Source: DAOPJM01 sp035399665
Lineage (GTDB): Bacteria > Bacillota > Clostridia > Christensenellales > CAG-138
Direction: 5' to 3'
NCBI GenBank assembly: GCA_035399665.1
Contig: DAOPJM010000007.1
Location: 3,567-67,566, forward strand
DNA: 64,000 nucleotides
Shown here: one piece after another, positions 25,370-34,288 of the stretch
How positions within the stretch are numbered: the stretch's first letter is position 1
Layout: every line of letters starts with the position of its first letter
The notes under the pieces: model-generated
What the model was told of the DNA's origin: nothing
Seen by the model: the letters and a program-made list of their open reading frames with translations, nothing else
The model's database searches: none
Translations under genes and position numbers: made by a program

Positions 25370-27442
25370 ATGAAAGACTACACGGCACAGAACATTCGCA
25401 ACATCGGCATTTTTGGTCATGGCGGCGAAGGTAAGACCACCCTTACCGAGGCTATGCTCTTTAACGCGGGCTTGCTCGACCGTATGGGCAGAGTTGATAA
25501 TGGAACGACGACGACGGACTTCGATCCTGAGGAAATCAAGCGCAACATTTCCATCAACATGGCTCTTGCCCCTCTTGAGTGGAAGGATACGAAGATCAAC
25601 ATCATCGACGCTCCCGGCTTCTTCGATTTCTATGGCGAAGTCGCCGCAGCGATGGCTCTGTGTGACAGCGCTCTGATCGTCGTTGGCGCGGTCTCCGGAC
25701 CTGACGTAGGCGCCGAAAAAGCCATGGCGATGTGCGCCGCGGCTAAGAAGGCCCGCTTGCTCGTCATCAATCAGATGGACAGAGAGAACGCGAACTTTGA
25801 CAAGGTCATGGAAGCCATTACCGAGAAGTTCGGACCCAACGCGGTTCCCATACAGCTCCCCATCGTTGAAGGCGGAGCATTCACCGGATATGTCGATATC
25901 CTCAGCATGAGCGCCAAGCTGTTCAAGGGCAAGGACACCATTAATGCGGATATCCCCGCGAAGCTCAAGGCCGAGGCTCAGTCCCTCTATGAAAGATTGA
26001 CCGAAGCTGCCGCTGAGACCGACGAGGACCTCATGGAGAAGTACTTTGAGGAGGGCGAGCTGTCCCACGAGGACATTCTTTCCGGTCTCTCAAACGGCGT
26101 GCTGAACGGTGAAGTCACTCCCGTTTGCTGCTGCTCCGCTGTCAACAACATCGGCGTAATCACCCTGCTTGACGATGCGGTGCGCTATCTGCCCTCCGCC
26201 GCCGAAACGAAGCTGCCTGAAGCTTTCGACGCCAGAACCAACGAGCCTATCGAGCTTACCAGGGACGGGCGCTTTGTCGCAAGCGTATATAAGACCATCA
26301 ACGACCAGTTCGGCAAGTACTCAATCGTCAAGATTCATCGCGGCGTACTGGATGCTTCCGTAACTCCCTATAACTCCAACTCTGAAAAGACCGAGCGCGC
26401 TTCCGCTCCGTTCATCATGCGCGGCAAAAAGTCCATCGCTGTTGAGCGTCTTTTCGCGGGCGATATCGGCGCTCTTGCCAAGCTGCAGAACACCGCCACC
26501 AACGACACGCTCTGCGATCAGGCCGAGCCTGTCAAGGTTGCGCCCATCGACTTCCCGCAGCCCTTTATCAACCTCGCGGTCTCCGCTAAGAAGCAGGGCG
26601 AGGACGATAAGGTTATCTCGGGTCTGTACAGAATTCGTGAAGAGGATCCCACCATTCGCATTGAGAAGAACATCGAGACCGGCGACGTGCTGATCTGCGG
26701 TCTTGGCGAGATGCATATCGATGTGGTTTGCTCCAAGCTCAAGAACAAGTTCAATGTGGAAGCTCAGCTTACCGACCCGCATATTCCGTATCGTGAAACC
26801 ATTCGTGCCTCCGCGGAAGCAGAAGGTAAGCACAAGAAGCAGAGCGGCGGCAGCGGTCAGTTTGGCGTTGTCCAGATGCGCTTTGAGCCGACCACCGATG
26901 GTACGGACTTTGAGTTTGTCAACGCCATTGTCGGCGGTGTAGTTCCCAAGGAATACATCCCCGCGGTTGAGAAGGGCTTGAAGGAAGCCATGCTGCATGG
27001 TGTTCTTGCCGGCTATCCCATGATTGGCGTCAAGGCTACCCTGTACGACGGCAAATATCACCCCGTTGATTCAAAGGAAGTCGCTTTCAAGAGCGCGGCT
27101 CGTCTGTCCTACAAGGCAGCTTGCGCTAAGGCCTCCCCCGCCCTCATCGAGCCGATCTACAGCTACAACATCTTCGTTCCCAACGACTATGTTGGCGCTG
27201 TCATAGGCGACTTGAACCGCAGACGCGGCAGGATGCTTGGTATGAACCCCGTTGACGGCGGCACCGAGGTCATCGCGGAAGCTCCGCTTTCCGAGATGTT
27301 CAAGTACGCAACCGACCTGCGCTCCATGACGCAGGCTCGCGGTTCGTTCACCAGCGAATTTGTCCGCTATGAGGATGTTCCTGCCAACATCGCTCAGAAG
27401 ATTATCGAGTCCGCAAAGCATGTGGACGAGGACGAGGACTAA
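25370..27442 (+). CDS. EF-G-like translation GTPase (EF-G2 type)
   Basis: A 690-residue five-domain GTPase of the EF-G-like family. The G1 loop is FGHGGEGKTT rather than the AHIDAGKTT of canonical EF-G; G2 is replaced by TTTDFDPEEIKRNISI; G3 is DAPGFFDF; G4 is NQMDREN in place of NKMD. These changes are typical of the EF-G-like paralogue rather than of the main translocase. Domains II to V are complete, including the domain IV motif SGGSGQFGVVQM and a C-terminal acidic tail (VDEDED). Its role is unsettled in the family; a main fusA should lie elsewhere. It is monocistronic, between a promoter and a strong terminator. Confidence 0.88.
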   Translation: MKDYTAQNIRNIGIFGHGGEGKTTLTEAMLFNAGLLDRMGRVDNGTTTTDFDPEEIKRNISINMALAPLEWKDTKINIIDAPGFFDFYGEVAAAMALCDSALIVVGAVSGPDVGAEKAMAMCAAAKKARLLVINQMDRENANFDKVMEAITEKFGPNAVPIQLPIVEGGAFTGYVDILSMSAKLFKGKDTINADIPAKLKAEAQSLYERLTEAAAETDEDLMEKYFEEGELSHEDILSGLSNGVLNGEVTPVCCCSAVNNIGVITLLDDAVRYLPSAAETKLPEAFDARTNEPIELTRDGRFVASVYKTINDQFGKYSIVKIHRGVLDASVTPYNSNSEKTERASAPFIMRGKKSIAVERLFAGDIGALAKLQNTATNDTLCDQAEPVKVAPIDFPQPFINLAVSAKKQGEDDKVISGLYRIREEDPTIRIEKNIETGDVLICGLGEMHIDVVCSKLKNKFNVEAQLTDPHIPYRETIRASAEAEGKHKKQSGGSGQFGVVQMRFEPTTDGTDFEFVNAIVGGVVPKEYIPAVEKGLKEAMLHGVLAGYPMIGVKATLYDGKYHPVDSKEVAFKSAARLSYKAACAKASPALIEPIYSYNIFVPNDYVGAVIGDLNRRRGRMLGMNPVDGGTEVIAEAPLSEMFKYATDLRSMTQARGSFTSEFVRYEDVPANIAQKIIESAKHVDEDED

Positions 27443-27464
27443 TAGTCGCTTTAATCTAAAGCCA

Positions 27465-27500
27465 AAAGCCGTTGCAGTCAAATGCAGCGGCTTTCTTGTA
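27465..27500 (+). terminator. Intrinsic terminator after the EF-G-like gene
   Basis: A 12-bp stem with one mismatch (27465-27476 with 27483-27494) and 6-nt loop, followed by CTTGTATT and further T residues. The rest of the 27495-27648 gap shows no gene. Confidence 0.8.
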
Positions 27501-27648
27501 TTCCTGTTTTTCTCAGGTCGTTATGCGCCTGTTCATCGATTGCGTATAAAGTAAAGAAGACCGCTCCTGTGCCTATTTAATGCAGGTGCGGCTGTGCGTT
27601 TCACGTTGTTCCTCGAAATGCTATGGTTTTTTCGGTGAAGCACCAATC

Positions 27649-28284
27649 CTATTTCAAGTGATGCTTCTCCATTTGGGCGCCGTATGTGAAGTAGTCGTTC
27701 ACGCTGTGCGCGTCTGAAGCCAAGTAGTCATAGCGGTCTTGTCGCAGCATTCTTGACGCGAGGCGGCGGCGAGGGTCGAATATGCTCAGGGCAAGGGCGT
27801 CAACGGACATCTGAAAATAGCATCCAAGCTCATCATACTGATCCCACATACTCTTGTCGCGTTGGAGCTGAAAAACCCGTTCGGGGTGGGCAAGGATTAC
27901 GTCCATGCCTCCGCGCTGAAGGGCGTAAATTATTTCCTCTACATCCCTAAACTCCGATTTACTGCCGAGTTCCAAAAGAAACCTGCGGGTATCTCCCAAA
28001 CAGAACTCCGCACGATACTCGTCAACCCGTTCGCGCTCGAACTCAAACACGGAAAACTCACATCCGAACTCAAGGGATATTCCCATGTCCTCGGCTATGG
28101 GCATTAAATCCAAGTACGCGGTCTTGGCGGCAGTCCTGTCCTTCCATTTGCGGCGATAGTGCGGTGTCGCGATGATTCTGTGTACACCACAGTCCGAAGC
28201 GGCTTTAAGCATGGCGATGGATTCCTCCCGCGTTTTGGCTCCATCGTCAACACCATATAGAACATGACTGTGAATGTCCGTCAT
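27649..28284 (-). CDS. cpsB: CpsB/YwqE-type protein-tyrosine phosphatase (PHP domain)
   Basis: A 211-residue Mn-dependent phosphatase that removes phosphate from the BY-kinase tyrosine cluster. PHP-domain metal ligands are seen in order: DIHSHVL (residues 3-9), DDGAKT, IIATPHYRR, FGCEFS, ILAHPERV and the C-terminal YLASDAHS. It is last in a leftward operon, 40 bp after the kinase it is expected to act on. Together they tune the length or amount of a surface polysaccharide. No clear ribosome binding site is apparent near the ATG. Confidence 0.9.
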   Translation of the reverse strand: MTDIHSHVLYGVDDGAKTREESIAMLKAASDCGVHRIIATPHYRRKWKDRTAAKTAYLDLMPIAEDMGISLEFGCEFSVFEFERERVDEYRAEFCLGDTRRFLLELGSKSEFRDVEEIIYALQRGGMDVILAHPERVFQLQRDKSMWDQYDELGCYFQMSVDALALSIFDPRRRLASRMLRQDRYDYLASDAHSVNDYFTYGAQMEKHHLK

Positions 28285-28324
28285 TTTCTTGTCTATTCCG
28301 CCTTATCGTCCTGAGCTTCGGCAG

Positions 28325-29056
28325 TCAGGCTTTGGGTTTATTGCTTTTCTTGCCCTTCTTATTCTTCTTGCCCTTGTCGTTATAGCGGTTGTAATAGTAA
28401 TAATAATAGTAGTAATGACCTTCCTCGGCTTCGTTGACGCGGTTGAGAACGACGCCGATTATGTTGGCGTTAGCCTTCTTGAGCTGTTCTACGACCTGCT
28501 GCATCAGTCCAAGCTGGACGCGCCCGGGCTGCAGGACAAGGACGGTGCCGTCAGCCTGTGAAGCAAGCAGTGCCGCCTCAATGAACGAGCTGAGCGGCGG
28601 CGTATCAAAGAGTATTATGTCAAAATACTTGCGCGCCTCTGCGATCATCAAGGCGAAGCGCTTGGAGTTGACAAACTCGACTGGGTTGGTAATCTTGCCG
28701 CCGCAGTCAAGCAGGAACAAACCCTGCTGGCGGGTCTCCTCGGCCGCTTCAAGTATAGTGGCCTCGCCATAAATAACCTGAAGTGATCCGTACTTCGGAC
28801 GTTGTCTGAAGTTGTTCGCAAGCATTGGGCGTCGGCAGTCCGTCTCTACTACAAGCACACGCTTCCCTGTCTCCGCGAACGCCACACCCAAAAAGCAGCA
28901 GACGGAGGTCTTGCCCTCGCTTGCCGTCGGGCTTGTTATGACCAAGGTTTGCAGCGGCTTATCAAGCTGAGAGAACAATATGTTGGTTCGCAGCGTCTTA
29001 ACAGCCTCACGGACGCTGGAGCGTGTCTGATAATACTTATCGATGATGTTTGCCAT
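28325..29056 (-). CDS. cpsD: CpsD/CapB-type bacterial tyrosine kinase
   Basis: A 243-residue cytoplasmic BY-kinase. Walker A is TSPTASEGKTSVC (about 42), Walker A' is VLVVETDCRRP (about 76), and Walker B is IILFDTPPL. The C-terminus has eight consecutive tyrosines after EEGH, then NRYND: the autophosphorylation cluster. This is followed by a Lys/Asn-rich tail (KGKKNKKGKK) that is longer than usual and could bind membrane or nucleic acid. It needs the membrane activator CpsC, encoded 14 bp upstream. No glycosyltransferase gene is nearby, so the polysaccharide it controls is made elsewhere. Confidence 0.93.
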   Translation of the reverse strand: MANIIDKYYQTRSSVREAVKTLRTNILFSQLDKPLQTLVITSPTASEGKTSVCCFLGVAFAETGKRVLVVETDCRRPMLANNFRQRPKYGSLQVIYGEATILEAAEETRQQGLFLLDCGGKITNPVEFVNSKRFALMIAEARKYFDIILFDTPPLSSFIEAALLASQADGTVLVLQPGRVQLGLMQQVVEQLKKANANIIGVVLNRVNEAEEGHYYYYYYYYNRYNDKGKKNKKGKKSNKPKA

Positions 29057-29070
29057 ATCTGTAATACCCC

Positions 29071-29721
29071 CTACTTGTCGAAACGCGGAATCTTCGCGAG
29101 TACCGCAAGCCCTAACTGCTTTTCAACATCCTCCGCCGTTCGAACCGTTGTGTTCAAAAGCTCTACCACCAAGGCGATGGCAACGGCGGCAACAACGCCT
29201 ATAACGCCCGCCATCAACGTGTTCTTGAGGGATGCCGGCCCCGACTGGTACGCCTCGCAAGCAGGCTCGATCTCTCTGATGTTGTCGGTTTGCAGGTATT
29301 CCTGTGCCGATTCAATAGCGACCGTCGTCATAGCCTTGACTGCTTTATACGAGAAGGTTGGATCCGATGATGTTATGGAAATCTTGACCACACGTGTGTC
29401 GGTCTCCTTGGTTATCGATATCTTGCAGGCCTCAAGCGTGTCAAGCGTTACGCCCATGCGAGTTGCTGCCGACTGCATAACGGGGCTTGTATAGACTATC
29501 TTGATAAAGTCGTTGATAATCTTTTCACTGGTGCCAAGGTCGGATCCCGTAATGCTGTTCTCATTCGCCTGATGGAAAACCAATATCTCGGCGTACGATG
29601 TGTACTGAGGCGTCGCAACCTGATAGAAGTAAAAACCCGCTATCAACACGCAAACCACCGGCAGCAGAATGATAAGCAGCAGCCACTTTCTGAAGATTCT
29701 TAAGATGTCATTGATTTTCAT
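29071..29721 (-). CDS. cpsC: CpsC/Wzz-type polysaccharide co-polymerase and kinase activator
   Basis: A 216-residue membrane protein with a first helix (about 14-36), an extracytoplasmic domain (about 40-165) and a second helix (about 172-196), then a short cytoplasmic tail that activates the BY-kinase. The Wzz motif is visible in INDILRIFRKW and TPQYTSYAEI; a Pro/Gly-rich stretch lies beside the second helix (GPASLKNTLMAGVIGV). The start at ATG 29721 is supported by GGGTGAG upstream; a GTG two codons earlier is also open. It sits between the DacF-like gene (13 bp) and the kinase gene (14 bp). Confidence 0.88.
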   Translation of the reverse strand: MKINDILRIFRKWLLLIILLPVVCVLIAGFYFYQVATPQYTSYAEILVFHQANENSITGSDLGTSEKIINDFIKIVYTSPVMQSAATRMGVTLDTLEACKISITKETDTRVVKISITSSDPTFSYKAVKAMTTVAIESAQEYLQTDNIREIEPACEAYQSGPASLKNTLMAGVIGVVAAVAIALVVELLNTTVRTAEDVEKQLGLAVLAKIPRFDK

Positions 29722-29734
29722 ATACACTCACCCG

Positions 29735-31204
29735 CTAAAACTTTCTTACCCTATTTCTTACAACGATTGTCCAAGCAATCGCAACGACTACAAGGGGTAT
29801 ACCTATCGCAAACAGCAGGATTACCTGCCACTTAAGACCGCCGCTGTCTTCATCCTCGGCACTCGGCTCGGTTGTTGTATAAACTAAATCATCCGTTTGA
29901 GCCGACGCGTACAGCGAACTTGCGTAGAGGGTTTCACTCATCAAGGGCTGTCCGTCAAAATACACCGTTATATCTATAACGGGATCGCCCACGACGCGGC
30001 CGTCCTCGCCCGTGGGGTATGCCTCGCCGTCATAGGACAGCGAAAACTTTGAAAAGCTATTATTGCCGTAAAGCTCGGTCATGAGGGCGAAGGTCGTTTC
30101 GCTGACCAACTTAAGCTTTGTATCGTCATCAAGGTCAAGGGTCTCCACCCCAAGGGTGCAGATGCTGGAATGCTCGCTCACTGTGCCATTGCAGTACGGG
30201 CAATTCGTATTCGACATCATGGTTCGGCACATAGTCGTATAATACAGAAGGGCATAGCCGTCGGAAGCGTTATCCAGAAGCTTGACGGCATTGGCGGCCT
30301 GCCCGCTCTGATTAGTTATGCCTATGAAGAACACCTGTCCCGACAACGTTGGATTCTTTGTCGATGAGGTTTTCCAATCGACTAATTTAGCAAAAGCCAT
30401 CACGTTGACGCCGTTCCTTACGTTCACCGCATAGCCGCAAATATCAGTGCTGTAAGCCGCGCAAGCCTTGTTGCGCGGATCTGCACTGTTGTCGCCAACC
30501 TCAAACCCGCCCTGCGCTAAACATCCTCTAAGGTAGTCGGTGTTGCCAACCAAAGCACCATCGTCCGCCTGAGTGTAAATGGCATACATAAGCCTTGCAG
30601 TGTCCGTTGCGGTACTGGTCTGGCTTGAAGAATAGTTGCCCACAGCGTTGCCGTAGTTGGTATTGTTCATGCCAAGCCTATTCGCCTCATCGTTCATCAG
30701 GGCGGTCATTATCAAAAGCTTATCACTGACGTCTGCTCCGCTGACCTGCGTTACCACCGCGCAGCCGAGCGCCGCCGCCGCGTCCTGCGCCTCGCACAGC
30801 AGCATTGCCGCGATAAGCTCGCATACCCGTACCTGAGTACCTTCCACAAGCCCTATCTTCTTACTGTACGGGCCTGTCATCTCCGACGAAATCGTCACCC
30901 TTTCGCTGAGCGACAGATGCCGCATCGCAAGCTGTGCAGTCATAAGCATGGCAACGCTTCCGCTGCATGAGAAAACCGTGTCGGCGTCCTTGGAGTATAT
31001 GACGTCGCCCGAATCGGGGCAGAACAGCAGGACGGAGCTGAAATACCTTGCTGCGCTGTCGTTGAACGCCTCGCTCCCATATGTGAAAGCTTGAGTGAAT
31101 TCTTTGGGCAGCACATCATCGCCCGTTTCCTCCGCCAAGACCACGGGCATAAAGCACAGTATTACGCATAATGCCGCAAGCGCGGCCGCTATCCTCTTTG
31201 TCAT
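29735..31204 (-). CDS. Degenerate D-Ala-D-Ala carboxypeptidase-like membrane protein (S11 pseudoenzyme)
   Basis: A 489-residue exported protein: signal peptide (MTKR to VVLAEE), a PBP5/DacF-like S11 domain (about 50-270), an extra domain, and a C-terminal membrane anchor (about 460-482) with a basic tail. The fold resembles S11 peptidases (SSVLLFCPDSGDVIYSKDAD and GMNNTNYGNAVG), but catalysis looks lost. The SxxK motif reads SVAM, with Lys replaced by Met86; the SxN position reads EAQ; and no KTG is present. A four-ligand cluster CPYC...H...C follows at about residue 335, perhaps a structural metal site. It heads the cpsCDB operon, so it may bind cell-wall peptides and sense or scaffold polysaccharide attachment (inference). 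The start is ATG 31204 with CGGAGA upstream. Confidence 0.75.
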   Translation of the reverse strand: MTKRIAAALAALCVILCFMPVVLAEETGDDVLPKEFTQAFTYGSEAFNDSAARYFSSVLLFCPDSGDVIYSKDADTVFSCSGSVAMLMTAQLAMRHLSLSERVTISSEMTGPYSKKIGLVEGTQVRVCELIAAMLLCEAQDAAAALGCAVVTQVSGADVSDKLLIMTALMNDEANRLGMNNTNYGNAVGNYSSSQTSTATDTARLMYAIYTQADDGALVGNTDYLRGCLAQGGFEVGDNSADPRNKACAAYSTDICGYAVNVRNGVNVMAFAKLVDWKTSSTKNPTLSGQVFFIGITNQSGQAANAVKLLDNASDGYALLYYTTMCRTMMSNTNCPYCNGTVSEHSSICTLGVETLDLDDDTKLKLVSETTFALMTELYGNNSFSKFSLSYDGEAYPTGEDGRVVGDPVIDITVYFDGQPLMSETLYASSLYASAQTDDLVYTTTEPSAEDEDSGGLKWQVILLFAIGIPLVVVAIAWTIVVRNRVRKF

Positions 31205-31245
31205 CACTTCTCCGTTACAAAGCTAAAAATTAAGCTTGTAATTAT

Positions 31246-31273
31246 ATTATACACAATGAAGCGTCTCTGTCAA
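31246..31273 (-). promoter_or_regulatory. Promoter of the DacF-like/cpsCDB operon
   Basis: Leftward TTGACA (31273-31268) and TATAAT (31251-31246) with a 16-bp spacer; a second overlapping TATAAT lies 5 bp downstream. Confidence 0.8.
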
Positions 31274-31307
31274 GCGTTCGCATGATATTCGCCTCCATTA
31301 TGCGGGA

Positions 31308-32501
31308 CTAAAAATTCAGCTCCGGAGTACCTTTCAGCACATTGAACCAGTATAGGTACTTCCTTGCTCCAAACCCGAACTTTCCGTGTATCTCCCAATT
31401 GTCTGTGTCGGTGCTGAAGATGAGTCTTCGGCTGCCCGCGGCCGACATTCCGTTGATCTGTCCCAGCTCGAAGAAACGCCCCGCCATATTAAGCCCTCTT
31501 CTGTCCATGGTAAGCCTGCCCTCGCAAACCTTCTTGGGGCGCTCAGAGTCCCTTACGCTCCACAGCTCTATCCTTTCTTCCTTATCATTAGATTCATCAA
31601 CAAAGCCAAGTGTCGGGTCTTTATCTGCGCGGCTCAAAAATTCCTTCCATTGCCAAGCGTCCCATGTGGGTATATCCGAAAACCTCGTCCCCGTTATATT
31701 GCCCTCCGCAGTATACACAGCCTTCATACCGCAATCGCATTCCAATACATTATCGTGGCTTCTCATTGTCCCTATCCTGCCGCACTCGGGACAGATAAAC
31801 AGCAGGCATTCAAGCTTCTCCGCCAAACGCTTTCCGCGAAACGCGACACGATCCTTCTGCTGTCTCTTGTAAGCGTCCTCATAGAGGTCCTCGTTGATAT
31901 GCGCGTTGACCTCCTCGATGCTCATGGTCTTGAGCTGTTCGGGGGTGTAGACGTTGACGACCCTGCCGCGCATCTTACCCCTTCTTATCGTCTTGCTCCA
32001 ACGCGGCGAGGTGAAGTACCCTCCCTGAACGTTGTATGTTACCAGAGCCGCTCCGCAAATCTTGGCTAATTTGCCCGTAGCCTTTGGTATAGGTGTGGTT
32101 TTGCCCACGAACGAGCGGTTGCCCTCGGCAAAAATACAGACGTTCTTACCGCTCTTGAGCGTTCGAATTATATCCATAACGGTCGAGGACGCAAGCTGCC
32201 CCTTCATCCTTGCAATGGGAGCGAACGCCCATTTGAGCAGCCTTGCGGTGAAATTGTTCCTCAGAACATGTTCGCTGGCGACAAAATACATCTGCTCCTT
32301 AAAGCTCAGCGCCACAAGAGCGGGATCCAAGTCGGTATTGTGGTTTGAAAGCACCAAGTAATTGCTCACCATCTCGGGTGCAGGCGTACATTCATACGCG
32401 AACATCCTTCTCAGAGCGCCGCCCAAGGTTACAAACAAAAAGCGGTATATCCTCTTATGCCTTCGAAAATCCTTCTCGGTGTTCTTTGTCTTTGTCGTCA
32501 T
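31308..32501 (-). CDS. PlsC-like acyltransferase with C-terminal zinc-ribbon-like extension
   Basis: A 397-residue acyltransferase. The N-terminal PlsC domain (about 35-200) has the catalytic HX4D motif NHNTDLD and the substrate motif FAEGNRS. Such enzymes acylate lysophosphatidate or related lipids at the membrane surface. The C-terminal half has two Cys pairs, CPECG and CDCG, separated by about 13 residues, which looks like a zinc ribbon, followed by a beta-rich region. It is the last gene of the leftward purine operon, 33 bp after the aminotransferase gene, with no obvious metabolic link. Confidence 0.82.
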   Translation of the reverse strand: MTTKTKNTEKDFRRHKRIYRFLFVTLGGALRRMFAYECTPAPEMVSNYLVLSNHNTDLDPALVALSFKEQMYFVASEHVLRNNFTARLLKWAFAPIARMKGQLASSTVMDIIRTLKSGKNVCIFAEGNRSFVGKTTPIPKATGKLAKICGAALVTYNVQGGYFTSPRWSKTIRRGKMRGRVVNVYTPEQLKTMSIEEVNAHINEDLYEDAYKRQQKDRVAFRGKRLAEKLECLLFICPECGRIGTMRSHDNVLECDCGMKAVYTAEGNITGTRFSDIPTWDAWQWKEFLSRADKDPTLGFVDESNDKEERIELWSVRDSERPKKVCEGRLTMDRRGLNMAGRFFELGQINGMSAAGSRRLIFSTDTDNWEIHGKFGFGARKYLYWFNVLKGTPELNF

Positions 32502-32534
32502 GCCCTGCCTCGAAAAACCTTATCCTATCCTTTG

Positions 32535-33806
32535 TCAGCTCTTTGCCAGTTGTTCGAGCGCCGCGAGCCTTGCCGCTATGCACAGCACCTTTGCCGCCTG
32601 CTTCACATCATCAAGCTGAGCGTATGAGGGAGCGATTCGCAGATTGCTGTCCTCGGGGTCTTCCCCGCCTGGGTAGGTCGCGCCCGCTGCCGTGAGCTTG
32701 ACGCCCGCGTCTAAACAGAGCTTCGCTACCCGCTTCGCAGTATGCGGCATCACATAAAGGCTGACGAAGTATCCGCCCTTGGGGTCATGCCAATGCGCTA
32801 TGCCGCGAGGGGCAAGCTGCAAATTCAGCTCCGATATGACCGCCTCGAACTTGGGTCTTAATATCTCGGCGTGCTTGGCCATATGCTTGACCGTCGTCGC
32901 CTTATCCTTCAAAAAGCGCACATGCGCCAGCTCCATAAGCTTGCTGTAACTGATTATTTGAGCGCCCGCAAGCTTCTTGTACCAAGCGATATTGTCCTGT
33001 GAGCCTGCAATCGCGGATATACCGCTGCCCGCATAGGTGACCTTTGAAGTCGAAGCGAACTCAAATACCCTGTCGGCGTTTCCCGATTCGGCGCACAGGC
33101 TGATGATGCTGGGCAGATATGCCGGCTCGCCATAGAGGGAATGTACGCAGTAGGCGTTGTCCCACATGATAAGGAAGTCAGGTTCCGCGGTCTTCATGGA
33201 CGCGAAGCGTTTGCAGGTCTCCTCGCTGTACACAAAGCCATCGGGATTGCTGTACTTGGGAACGCACCAAATGCCCTTCACGCCCTTCTCATTGGCGTAC
33301 TTCTCAACCAAATCCATGTCCGGGCCATCCTCGGTCATGGGAATCGGTATCATCTCAAAGCCGAACGAACGATTGATGGTAAAGTGGCGATCGTAGCCCG
33401 GAACGGGACACATGAAGCGGATATGCTCCTCCCTATCCCACGGGCGAACGCTCATTGGCAGTCCGAAAACCATGGCTTTGCTGATGAGGTCATACATCAT
33501 GGCAAGGCTTGCGCTTCCGCCTATGAATACCTGCTCAGGCTTGCAGTCCAAAAGCTCCGCAAAGAGCTTCTTGGTGGAAGGCAGACCGCCGAGCATACCG
33601 TAGTTGCGCACATCCACGCCATCCATGACAAAGTCGTTGTTGATTGTTGCAAACATCCCATCCGAAAGGTCAAGCTGCTCCGTGGCGGGCTTGCCCCTCG
33701 TTAGATCCAGCGACAGCTTAAGCGCGCAGATCTCATCGTACTCTTTCCTTGTTGCTTCCAATTCGGAAGTCAATTCCGCAGTTGTCAGATTACCGTACTC
33801 CTTCAC
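32535..33806 (-). CDS. Aspartate aminotransferase, subgroup Ic type
   Basis: A 423-residue PLP enzyme of the Asp_aminotransf/Ic subgroup, distinct from the class I/II enzyme at 8637. The N-terminus contains LDLTRGKPATEQLDLSD and DVRNYGMLGGLPS, typical of this group, and the PLP lysine is in FASTSKVTYAGSG. The substrate Arg is in SNLRIAPS near the C-terminus. It starts 2 bp after the xanthine dehydrogenase iron-sulfur subunit gene, so it is translated with the purine operon. It may recycle amino groups during purine nitrogen use (inference). Confidence 0.86.
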   Translation of the reverse strand: MKEYGNLTTAELTSELEATRKEYDEICALKLSLDLTRGKPATEQLDLSDGMFATINNDFVMDGVDVRNYGMLGGLPSTKKLFAELLDCKPEQVFIGGSASLAMMYDLISKAMVFGLPMSVRPWDREEHIRFMCPVPGYDRHFTINRSFGFEMIPIPMTEDGPDMDLVEKYANEKGVKGIWCVPKYSNPDGFVYSEETCKRFASMKTAEPDFLIMWDNAYCVHSLYGEPAYLPSIISLCAESGNADRVFEFASTSKVTYAGSGISAIAGSQDNIAWYKKLAGAQIISYSKLMELAHVRFLKDKATTVKHMAKHAEILRPKFEAVISELNLQLAPRGIAHWHDPKGGYFVSLYVMPHTAKRVAKLCLDAGVKLTAAGATYPGGEDPEDSNLRIAPSYAQLDDVKQAAKVLCIAARLAALEQLAKS

Positions 33807-33808
33807 TT

Positions 33809-34288
33809 CTAAACCCCCAATCGTTTTTTCATTGTTTTCTCAACAGCGTTGAGTATGTTCTCATATCCCGTACAGCGGCACAGATGTCCTGACAGAAGTT
33901 TCTTTAGCTCCTCCCTCGTATACAGCTTTCCGCTTTCGAGTATCTCCACGGCGCTCATGATGAAGCCCGGCGTGCAGAAACCGCATTGCACCGCCGCCTC
34001 GTCCACAAAGGCCTGTTGAATGTCGGACAGCTCCCCATTGGGTCCTAAGAGGCTTTCAAGCGTCCTTATGCTCTTGCCCTCCGCCCATACCGCAAGGTAT
34101 ATGCAGGAGTTGTAACATTCGCCGTCGATTATGACGTTGCACGCGCCGCACTCCCCGACCTCACAGCCCTTCTTTACGGAGGTCAATCGGTAGTCGTTTC
34201 TGAGCATATCGGTGAGTGACGCTCTAACATCAACCACGGTGGTGGTCGGTATGCCATTGATGGTACATTTGATTATCTTGGTTTGCAT
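33809..34288 (-). CDS. xdhC: Xanthine dehydrogenase, 2Fe-2S subunit
   Basis: A 159-residue electron-transfer subunit of a molybdenum hydroxylase. The plant-ferredoxin-like domain has CEVGECGAC and a further Cys in ECYNSC; the helical domain has QCGFCTPG and HLCRCTGYENI, giving two 2Fe-2S clusters. It passes electrons from the molybdopterin subunit to the FAD subunit. Its start overlaps the end of the FAD subunit gene by one base, ensuring coupled synthesis. Confidence 0.94.
   Translation of the reverse strand: MQTKIIKCTINGIPTTTVVDVRASLTDMLRNDYRLTSVKKGCEVGECGACNVIIDGECYNSCIYLAVWAEGKSIRTLESLLGPNGELSDIQQAFVDEAAVQCGFCTPGFIMSAVEILESGKLYTREELKKLLSGHLCRCTGYENILNAVEKTMKKRLGV

Noticed and set aside
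25313..26068. A 251-codon open frame opposite the EF-G-like gene
   Set aside because: It has no domain or ribosome binding site, and the sense strand encodes a complete GTPase domain.
28415..28450. Repetitive TAATAATAGTAGTAATG-like run read as a microsatellite
   Set aside because: It is the reverse strand of the eight-tyrosine cluster of cpsD, so it is coding.
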